From NCBI GenBank assembly GCA_003153555.1, contig PLZS01000207.1, positions 1,291-49,154 of the forward strand: 47,864 nucleotides of DNA. The letters are read 5' to 3'. Positions within the stretch are counted from its first letter, which is position 1, and each line of letters starts with the position of its first letter. The notes under the pieces are model-generated. The model searched no databases and was not told the origin of the DNA. It was given only the letters and a program-made list of their open reading frames with translations. This document shows positions 41,322 through 47,864 of this stretch, one piece after another. This DNA is from Candidatus Melainabacteria bacterium (lineage in GTDB: Bacteria; Cyanobacteriota; Vampirovibrionia; Obscuribacterales; Obscuribacteraceae). Position numbers and translations under genes: made by a program.

Positions 41322-44300
41322 ATGACAAATAGCTGGAACAATTTCTCAATAGGCAAACTGGATCCGAAAGAATCCACGACCCCTGCTGTGCCTGTTCTCG
41401 GCACCACGCTCAACCTGGCCAGCCTCGCACCTCACGATACCTCCCCAATAGCGCCTAAGCCAGCCAATGGGGGCAGTATTCTTGATGCCGGTTCTGGATT
41501 CGTAACTGGTTTTGGTAAGCAGGCAGTCGGTACATTAGACGCGGTCTTCGGCGTTGATAACGTTCTTCTGAAAAATAATATCGCCAAAGGAGGCAGTGGC
41601 AGCACTGCTGAAGGCATGGGTTGGATGCCGGCAGCCGGCAAACTTATTCACGGCGTCAGTGCAACCGTTTCCCTGGCCTACAACAATCCAGACGCCCTGC
41701 TGAAGATTCCTGGTCAGTTGGCCAACACCTGGAACAACGGCGATTGGGCAACAAAAGGTGACATGGCCGGTCAAGCTACGTTCATCATCGGTTCTTTGTT
41801 TGTCGGCGGCACAGGCGCAGCCAAAGCATCCAGAGTAGCCGGAGACTTGCGTGAAGCCTCAGTTGTGACGAAAGGAGTCGGGGCTTTAGGCGAAACAGGC
41901 ACCACTGTCCGTTCCCTCGAGACTGTAGTGACTGGACTGAAGGGTGGCACAAGCGTATTGGGCGACGTCGGCACACTCGGCAGGACAACGACCGCTCTGA
42001 CTGACGGTGCTAATCTTGCCACCGACGCGAATATCATTGCCAGAACCGGTGCAGTCGACCAAACGGTCGCCGCTAATTTGATCAAAACCGGTAGCTTTAG
42101 CGAGAGAGTTTTGCCACTCGCAACTGAAGGGTCCACAAAATTCCTCGTTCAGGGTGAAACGGCGGGTAGTGTTGGACTCGGTGAAATTTCCTTGCCGAAC
42201 CGCCTGTTGGGATTGCAGAGCACTGAAGGTGGAGCTGGTGTCGTCAGCAAGTTCTTGAGCCGATTCAAACCAACAACGGAGCTTGAACCAGCCTTAGCGA
42301 CTACCGTTAAAGCCGTCATACCAAAACTTGGCGAAGCCGGCACTGCTGAACTTATTACTGGTAAAGTAGCCGGTGCCGCAAATGATCTAACCGGAACTGG
42401 CAGAATTGCGGAAACGCTGACTGGCAGAACCGCGACCGAAGCAGAGCGATTGACCGGGTTAGGCAAAGTCACCGAAACAGTTGCCCCAGGCATCGGCAAA
42501 GTCACAGAATCAGTGGCACCGCAAGTTCTCAGAACCGAGCACGCCGTGCAGACGGTCGATACTCTGGCCCCACACATCGATCAATTTGCCCAACAAGCAA
42601 ACATCCTCAAAACTACCGGCAATGTAGGCGCTCACACTGAGACCTTCGCTGAACTCGAAACTGGCTTAGCGAAATTCAAAGCCGCCGGCACCACAGCTGA
42701 CCGCCTCGAAAACCTTGGACAGTTGAACAGAACAGTCAGTGTACTTGAGCAGCAAGGCATAGACGCAACGGCGTTGCGCGGTACCCTGACCAGATTACAA
42801 GCTGAAACTCAAACAGTTGAGCGTCTCTCGCAGATGCGCACAGTCACCGCAGACATCGCAGAGCATTCAACTTCTCTGACTTCACAGACGGCTGAACTAA
42901 CTGCGAAGTTCGGACAAAAGGCATCTGTTCAAGAACTAGAACTGGCGACTAAACAGCTCACTCAAGCAACTTCAGCTGTCGAGAAAGCTCAAGCATTCGC
43001 AGCAGTAGATAGAGCCGCGGCTAAAGTCGCAACTGATATTCCTGAGGCTGGAGCTGCGATTCGCCAGACTGTTGAAAGCTTGAGAGTTCCAGTGCAGACG
43101 GCAGTGAAGATTGAAGCTAGCGAAGTTGTGGCCACTCAAATCGCCGATCATGCTTCAACACTTACTGCTCAAACCGCTGAACTGGCGACGAAGTATGGCA
43201 CTAATGCTTCAGTTCAAGAACTTGAATTGGCGACTAAACAGCTCACTCAAGCAACTTCAGCTGTCGAGAAAGCTCAAGCATTCGCAGCAGTAGATAGAGC
43301 CGCAGCTAAAGTCGCAACTGATATTCCTGAGGCTGGAGCTGCGATTCGCCAGACTGTTGAGAGCTTGAGAGTTCCAGTGCAGACGGCAGTGAAGATTGAA
43401 GCTAGCGAAGTTGTGGCCACTCAAATCGCCGATCATGCTTCAACACTTACTGCTCAAACCGCTGAACTGGCGACGAAGTATGGCACTAATGCTTCAGTTC
43501 AAGAATTGACCACCGCTACTAAACAGTTGACGGAAGCGACGACGACGGCCGAGAAAGCTCAAGCTTTCGCAGCAGTAGATAGAGCCGCGGCTAAAGTCGC
43601 AACTGATATTCCTGAGGCCGGAGCTGCGATTCGCCAGACCGTTGAGAGCTTGAGAGTTCCAGTGCAGACGGCAGTGAAGGTTGAAGCTAGCGAAGTTGCG
43701 GCCACTCAAATCGCCCAACGTTCAACTCAACTTGTCTCCGATACTACGCAACTGGCAGCCAAGTTCTCTGACAACGTCGCAGTACAAGAGCTAAGTACTG
43801 CAACGAGAGAATTCTCGCAAGCTTCAAATGCAGTGGAAAAAGCTGAAGCTTACGCAAAGGTCGAGAAAGCAGCTGCCGCTGTTAAGGATCTATCGCCGGA
43901 AGGCGCCCAGGTTGCACGCACCGTTGAATCGCTAAGCGCACCAGTGGAAACTGCTGCCCGTGCTCAAAGACTAGAAAACGCAGTCGCTCAAGTCGATGAG
44001 CACGTTGGTACTCTGACTGCGCAAACTAAGACACTTACTCAAGAGCTCGCTGTTGAAGGCAAAGTTTCAACTACTGTTCCGCAGTTCGAGAAAGACGTCG
44101 CAAGTATGACTCAAGCGACTACCGCAACTGAGAAAGCGCAAGCCTTCCAAGCGTTGCAGAAGTCTGCCGCAGAAGTTGCAAGCGAACTTCCTGGCAAGAC
44201 CACTCAAATCTCCAAGACTATAGAATCAATGGCGCCGCAGGTCGAAACCGCACAACGGCTGACTCAAGTCGAAAGCGTCACCTCGAGAGTCGCCTATCAA

Positions 44301-46445
44301 GCAGATGAAGTGGCGCAACAAGCTGCACTTCTGAAATCGAGCGCTGCTCTGAAAACAGAGACTGCCGCGCAGACTGCTCTGAAGACCGAGACTGCGCTGA
44401 AATCTGAGACTGCGCTTACGGAACTGCAAACCAGCGCCAGCACGTTCAAGGCTGCCACCAGTACTGAGCGTGCAGAACAGTTGGCGCAGATGAACAAGAA
44501 TTTGCGTTTAGTCGAAGCCGAAGTTGGCGAAGCTAAAGTAGCAGGATTACGCACCAGCGTAGCAAGATTGGAAAACGAAGCCGGCACACTGGATCGCATT
44601 GCCGCTGTTGATAAATCCACTGTGCAAGTGACCCAGCAATCGCAAGCCGTGCTGAGACAAGCAGCCGAACTTCAGGCAGGAACAACCAATGCTACCGTTC
44701 AAACGGCGCTAAAGAACATTCAGCTGGGTGCCACCGAAACTGGTACCATCAACGCTATCAATCGCACCGAGCAACTATCGCTGCGTGCCAATGATATCGC
44801 TGTCGTCGAACGCGAATTGGGTACTGCTGCCGCTGGTAAGATCCGCACAGCGATTGCTGACCTGGACCGTTCCACTGCCGCAGCCAGAACCAACGCAGTC
44901 GAGCTCCTCGATTATCAAGGCGCCAAGATCACTCAGCAGGTTGGCTACTTGCAAGAAGGTGGCAGACTTGGCACCAATACTCAAGCTCTGCGCATAGACC
45001 AACTGCAGCATGACGTTGCCGTAATGAAGTCAATCGTACCTGCTGACTCGGTGGTCACTTCGCACCTTCTGAGACTGGAGCAACAAGTAAACGGCGTTGA
45101 CTCCATTGCCAATATCCTTGCTCATCCTGAAGTAGCTCGTGCCCCTGGTCGAGAGCTGCTCAAGCTAGCTCAAAGTTCTGACGCTGCAACTGCAACCGCC
45201 GCTGCAGATCGGTTGATTCTCAAAGGTGGTGTTGAAAAACTTGGTGAAGGACCAGTTTCCGGTTTGATTTCGGAACGGCAGCAATTCTGGAATTCTCAAA
45301 AGCAGCTTTCCCAGCTGGAAGGAACTGTCAAATCACAACTGTTCGAATCAGGCAAATTGTTCGGATTGCCTTCAAGCGAACCGATCTTCAGAAAGACACT
45401 CGGCGATATCGCTTGGGCAATTGGTGGATTGCTTACGCTTGATGGAAGCATGGCTTACAACTTGAACAAGCTCAGTGCTATGGCTCGAGACAATGTTTTA
45501 AGCGCAGAGGCTGCAGCAAAGGCTCGCGAGCAAGATCAGCAACCAAAGAAAGATGCTGAAACCAAACCGGTTGAGAGCAAATCACCAACCAATAATTCCC
45601 AGACCCAATCTGCACAATCCGCACAGCCAGCGGCTGCCGGTCAGAATAGCAATGCAATCGCAAATGTCCAAGCTAAAGCACCTGATGCACAGGGCGGCGA
45701 CAACAACTACGTGCGCACAGCACAGCAAGCCACTTTCAAGAACGATGCTAGCGAAGTGAAGATGTCACCGGTAGCAGCGGTTTATGGAACGCCTAAGTTC
45801 CTAGCCTCCGACGAGACGAACAATATCCCAGCTGGCAGCTTCCCTACCACTGGCGCTAGCTGGTGGTGGAAACAACAGCATGGTGGCAGTCCATGGGGCT
45901 TCCAGCGTGGACCTGGCGCGGTCGCGGCTGCTCAAGAAGATGTGAAGCAAAGCGTGCAAATCACTCCTCGCGCACGTGGCATCGCTGCAACACCAGAGGC
46001 AGACTTGACCAAAATTGCTCAAGTGCGTTTCCCCATCCCTCGCGTCATGGACATCTCCAACCAGGCGATGTTGCTCAACAGTCCTAATCAATTCTCTTCT
46101 CGCGCAGGCAGAAATGGTTCTGGTATCGGCAGTGGTGGACCAGGATCGAGAAGCTGGACAACTGTTGATTGGAGTCAAGTTGGCGCGCACCGCCTCTCAT
46201 CATCTGAAGGTGGCAAGGCTGCTCATGATTTGAGCAAGCTTGAGAAGGACGAAGAGTCGGGCATGGATGCACCAGGAAATGGTGTAGTCACTGCACAAAA
46301 CATGCCTGGTGGACCTAACCTCAATGCAAGTGGCACCAACGATCCAAGCCATATTAATCCAAACAATGATCCAAATATGGTGGTTGCTTCCAACCAACAA
46401 AAGAAACAAGGTCAAGACGAAGAGAGTTTAGTCTCCCGTATATAA
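41322..46445 (+). CDS. Giant Ala/Thr-rich repeat protein
   Basis: 1707 aa. No signal peptide. N-terminal region (~40-175) is Gly-rich with hydrophobic stretches (GFGKQAVGTLDAVFGVDN, WATKGDMAGQATFIIGSLFVGG), then Thr/Val-rich repeats. From residue 538 on are 95-aa units (538-632, 633-727, 728-822, with diverged copies to ~1000) built of long helices; units 1 and 2 are identical in protein. Further Ala/Glu-rich coiled-coil helices reach ~1330. A hydrophobic segment lies at ~1365-1390 (LGDIAWAIGGLLTLDGSMAY). The last ~300 residues are Gln/Asn/Ser/Gly-rich and disordered. Composition suggests an elongated coiled-coil surface or structural protein. No domain of known function was recognised. Confidence 0.8.
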   Translation: MTNSWNNFSIGKLDPKESTTPAVPVLGTTLNLASLAPHDTSPIAPKPANGGSILDAGSGFVTGFGKQAVGTLDAVFGVDNVLLKNNIAKGGSGSTAEGMGWMPAAGKLIHGVSATVSLAYNNPDALLKIPGQLANTWNNGDWATKGDMAGQATFIIGSLFVGGTGAAKASRVAGDLREASVVTKGVGALGETGTTVRSLETVVTGLKGGTSVLGDVGTLGRTTTALTDGANLATDANIIARTGAVDQTVAANLIKTGSFSERVLPLATEGSTKFLVQGETAGSVGLGEISLPNRLLGLQSTEGGAGVVSKFLSRFKPTTELEPALATTVKAVIPKLGEAGTAELITGKVAGAANDLTGTGRIAETLTGRTATEAERLTGLGKVTETVAPGIGKVTESVAPQVLRTEHAVQTVDTLAPHIDQFAQQANILKTTGNVGAHTETFAELETGLAKFKAAGTTADRLENLGQLNRTVSVLEQQGIDATALRGTLTRLQAETQTVERLSQMRTVTADIAEHSTSLTSQTAELTAKFGQKASVQELELATKQLTQATSAVEKAQAFAAVDRAAAKVATDIPEAGAAIRQTVESLRVPVQTAVKIEASEVVATQIADHASTLTAQTAELATKYGTNASVQELELATKQLTQATSAVEKAQAFAAVDRAAAKVATDIPEAGAAIRQTVESLRVPVQTAVKIEASEVVATQIADHASTLTAQTAELATKYGTNASVQELTTATKQLTEATTTAEKAQAFAAVDRAAAKVATDIPEAGAAIRQTVESLRVPVQTAVKVEASEVAATQIAQRSTQLVSDTTQLAAKFSDNVAVQELSTATREFSQASNAVEKAEAYAKVEKAAAAVKDLSPEGAQVARTVESLSAPVETAARAQRLENAVAQVDEHVGTLTAQTKTLTQELAVEGKVSTTVPQFEKDVASMTQATTATEKAQAFQALQKSAAEVASELPGKTTQISKTIESMAPQVETAQRLTQVESVTSRVAYQADEVAQQAALLKSSAALKTETAAQTALKTETALKSETALTELQTSASTFKAATSTERAEQLAQMNKNLRLVEAEVGEAKVAGLRTSVARLENEAGTLDRIAAVDKSTVQVTQQSQAVLRQAAELQAGTTNATVQTALKNIQLGATETGTINAINRTEQLSLRANDIAVVERELGTAAAGKIRTAIADLDRSTAAARTNAVELLDYQGAKITQQVGYLQEGGRLGTNTQALRIDQLQHDVAVMKSIVPADSVVTSHLLRLEQQVNGVDSIANILAHPEVARAPGRELLKLAQSSDAATATAAADRLILKGGVEKLGEGPVSGLISERQQFWNSQKQLSQLEGTVKSQLFESGKLFGLPSSEPIFRKTLGDIAWAIGGLLTLDGSMAYNLNKLSAMARDNVLSAEAAAKAREQDQQPKKDAETKPVESKSPTNNSQTQSAQSAQPAAAGQNSNAIANVQAKAPDAQGGDNNYVRTAQQATFKNDASEVKMSPVAAVYGTPKFLASDETNNIPAGSFPTTGASWWWKQQHGGSPWGFQRGPGAVAAAQEDVKQSVQITPRARGIAATPEADLTKIAQVRFPIPRVMDISNQAMLLNSPNQFSSRAGRNGSGIGSGGPGSRSWTTVDWSQVGAHRLSSSEGGKAAHDLSKLEKDEESGMDAPGNGVVTAQNMPGGPNLNASGTNDPSHINPNNDPNMVVASNQQKKQGQDEESLVSRI
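42933..43787 (+). repeat. Three 285-bp tandem repeats inside the giant gene
   Basis: Units 42933-43217, 43218-43502 and 43503-43787, each 95 codons. Units 1 and 2 differ at 4 of 285 bases by my count, all synonymous. Unit 3 matches closely in its middle but has diverged ends. A fourth, more diverged unit starts at 43788. The near-identity shows recent duplication or gene conversion. Confidence 0.92.
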
Positions 46446-46456
46446 ATAAGTAGCGA

Positions 46457-46483
46457 GCGAAGCTCGGCATGTACGTGCTTCGC
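46457..46483. terminator. Weak hairpin between the giant gene and fabF
   Basis: GCGAAGC (46457-46463) pairs with GCTTCGC (46477-46483), a 7-bp stem with a 13-base loop, between convergent genes. No clear U tract on the plus strand; on the minus strand TTTTTT lies close to the fabF stop. Terminator role is a guess. Confidence 0.35.
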
Positions 46484-46511
46484 GAGTGGGTTCGCGCTTA
46501 AAAAACGATAT

Positions 46512-47780
46512 TTATGCGACGTATCGCTTCATTGCCAGTACGGTGTTGTGTCCACCGAATCCTAGAGCTTCAACAAGTGCGTAATCGACTTTTGCATCTC
46601 TGTAGACATTTGGAATGTAGTCGAGGTCGCATTTTGGATCGGGGCTGTCTAAATTAATTGTTGGATGAAGGCGTTGGTGATAGAGCGAAAGCGCTGTGGC
46701 AGCCGCTCCAATTGCTCCAGCGCCGCCTAGCAAATGACCAACCATGGACTTCGTGCTTGAGATTGCCAATTTGTAAGCGTGGTCGCCGAACACTGTTTTA
46801 ATTGCCAGCGTCTCGCGCTCGTCATTGAGCGGAGTCGAGGTACCATGAGCATTTATGTAGTCGATGTCGGTGGGACTTATTTGAGCATCGCGCAGAGCCT
46901 CTCTGATTGCTCTTGCAGCGCCATCGCCAGTCTCTTCCGGAGCGACAATGTGTGTGGCATCGCAGGTCGCTCCACCGCCAATAATTTCCGCGTAAATAGG
47001 AGCGTTTCGTCTGAGCGCGTGCTCAAGTTCTTCGATGATCAGGATCACCGAACCTTCTCCGATTACAAATCCATCTCTGTCCCTGGAGAACGGGCGGCTT
47101 GCTTGCTGAGGAGAGTCATTCCGGCGCGACAGAGCCATCATATTGTTGAATGATGCCACCGTGAATCCGTTCAAACATGCCTCGCTGCCACCCGAAATCA
47201 TCACATCAGCACGATTATCTTTTATGTACATAAAAGCGTCGAACAGCGAGTCCAATCCGCTGGCGCAAGCTGTGGCATCACTCTTGGCACGACCTTTGGC
47301 ACCATGGGCGATGGCGACTTGGCCAGATGGAGCGTTTGGCATCAACTTAATAATGGAACGAATGCCGATCTTTTTAGGACCACCCTGCATCAATTTGATG
47401 TGTTCTTCGGTAGTCGTAATCAGCCCGCCGACGCCTGTGCCGATAAACGTGCCTACTCGTTCTGCATTCGTGTCTCGAATGTTTAACTTCGCATCTTCCA
47501 GCGCAAGTTTGGCGGCAGCCATGCTGAACAGAGTCACTCTGTCCATTTCTTTGAGCATTGAGCCCACTTTTCGAGCGTCAGAGTAATAGTCTTGAACGTT
47601 GAAACCTTTGACTTCCGCGGCAATGCGAACTGTCAATCCGATGGCATCAGCATCAAAATGTGTTATGTAGGAAACTCCACTGTCGCCTCGAAGCAACGCT
47701 TTCCACAAATCTTCTCGACCCGATCCAATAGGAGTCACAGCTCCTATGCCGGTCACGACAACTCTTCGGCTGCTAGTCAT
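46512..47780 (-). CDS. fabF: Beta-ketoacyl-ACP synthase II
   Basis: Elongating condensing enzyme of type II fatty-acid synthesis. Catalytic triad is complete: C172 (ATACASGLDS), H312 (NAHGTSTPLND) and H349 (STKSMVGHLLGG). N terminus VVVTGIGAVTPIG and length 422 aa are typical. ATG 47780 has GTGAG about 8 bases upstream. An acpP gene often precedes fabF and would lie just outside the right edge. Complete in the window. Confidence 0.95.
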   Translation of the reverse strand: MTSSRRVVVTGIGAVTPIGSGREDLWKALLRGDSGVSYITHFDADAIGLTVRIAAEVKGFNVQDYYSDARKVGSMLKEMDRVTLFSMAAAKLALEDAKLNIRDTNAERVGTFIGTGVGGLITTTEEHIKLMQGGPKKIGIRSIIKLMPNAPSGQVAIAHGAKGRAKSDATACASGLDSLFDAFMYIKDNRADVMISGGSEACLNGFTVASFNNMMALSRRNDSPQQASRPFSRDRDGFVIGEGSVILIIEELEHALRRNAPIYAEIIGGGATCDATHIVAPEETGDGAARAIREALRDAQISPTDIDYINAHGTSTPLNDERETLAIKTVFGDHAYKLAISSTKSMVGHLLGGAGAIGAAATALSLYHQRLHPTINLDSPDPKCDLDYIPNVYRDAKVDYALVEALGFGGHNTVLAMKRYVA

Positions 47781-47864
47781 TTAAAATCTCACATGGGCGA
47801 ACAGTAAATTGCCTGCTTGGAAAAGCCGCCCCATTTTTCCTTTCAAGGCAGCGCCTCGAAAGCA

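Noticed and set aside
42863..45200. Polymorphic toxin with C-terminal toxin domain in the giant protein
   Set aside because: The C-terminal 300 residues are low-complexity and disordered with no toxin motif, and no immunity gene follows on the same strand.

Overview
The window looks like a piece of chromosome from a diderm, non-phototrophic bacterium. Its gene mix (Tad/CpaC-type secretin, CsaB and TagA/WecG-type cell-surface enzymes, mini-RNase III, short RNase D, DUF2993/LmeA-like protein, separate GcvPB subunit, AarF/ABC1 kinase, MEP-pathway IspG, very large Ala/Thr-rich repeat proteins) best fits a Melainabacteria/Vampirovibrionia lineage such as the Obscuribacterales. That placement is an inference from gene content and was not tested by alignment. 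There are no photosynthesis genes, rRNA, tRNA, CRISPR arrays, transposases or phage structural genes. Most genes are housekeeping, and TTG and GTG starts are fairly frequent.

Layout. 1-5.4 kb: 3' end of a Tad-type secretin gene with a strong terminator; a BlaI-like repressor divergent from gmhB, with a dyad between them; then a histidine kinase and a three-domain regulator overlapping by one base, in which all three regulator domains are degenerate. 5.4-7.9 kb: a minus-strand cell-surface operon, csaB-tagA-mrnC, where the mini-RNase III reading frame has no usual start codon. 8-13 kb: glcE-glcF (glycolate/lactate oxidation), a short RNase D and gcvPB. 13-20 kb, mostly minus strand: zinc-ribbon membrane protein, AarF kinase, rph, DUF2993-like exported protein, Thr-rich lipoprotein and gpmI.

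20-27 kb, plus strand: secreted unknown protein, then a phosphate-type regulatory run (soluble PhoR-like kinase, PhoB-like regulator, PhoU) continuing into holA and a LOG-family protein, then etfBA. 27-30.3 kb: an LRR lipoprotein followed by a protein with a C-terminal APH-type kinase domain. 30.6-34.5 kb, minus strand: ispG, a RadC/JAB protein with a small ORF and several repeats, and a MATE transporter. 34.6-41 kb: an orphan TOPRIM protein overlapping a small membrane protein; rpe with a small exported protein; an acyl-CoA dehydrogenase homologue lacking the catalytic glutamate; small unknown proteins; cysE. 41.3-46.4 kb: a 1707-residue protein with near-identical 285-bp internal repeats. 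The window ends with fabF on the minus strand.

How genes may work together: EtfAB could accept electrons from acyl-CoA dehydrogenases, although the one in this window probably cannot dehydrogenate. GlcEF, GcvPB and GpmI suggest two-carbon/one-carbon metabolism feeding glycolysis. GmhB, CsaB and TagA act in surface polysaccharide synthesis. PhoR-PhoB-PhoU suggests phosphate-responsive control, but the kinase has no membrane sensor here. The points most worth following up are the degenerate REC-GGDEF-REC regulator, the mini-III start, the Glu-to-Gln acyl-CoA dehydrogenase, the orphan TOPRIM/membrane pair and the giant repeat protein.
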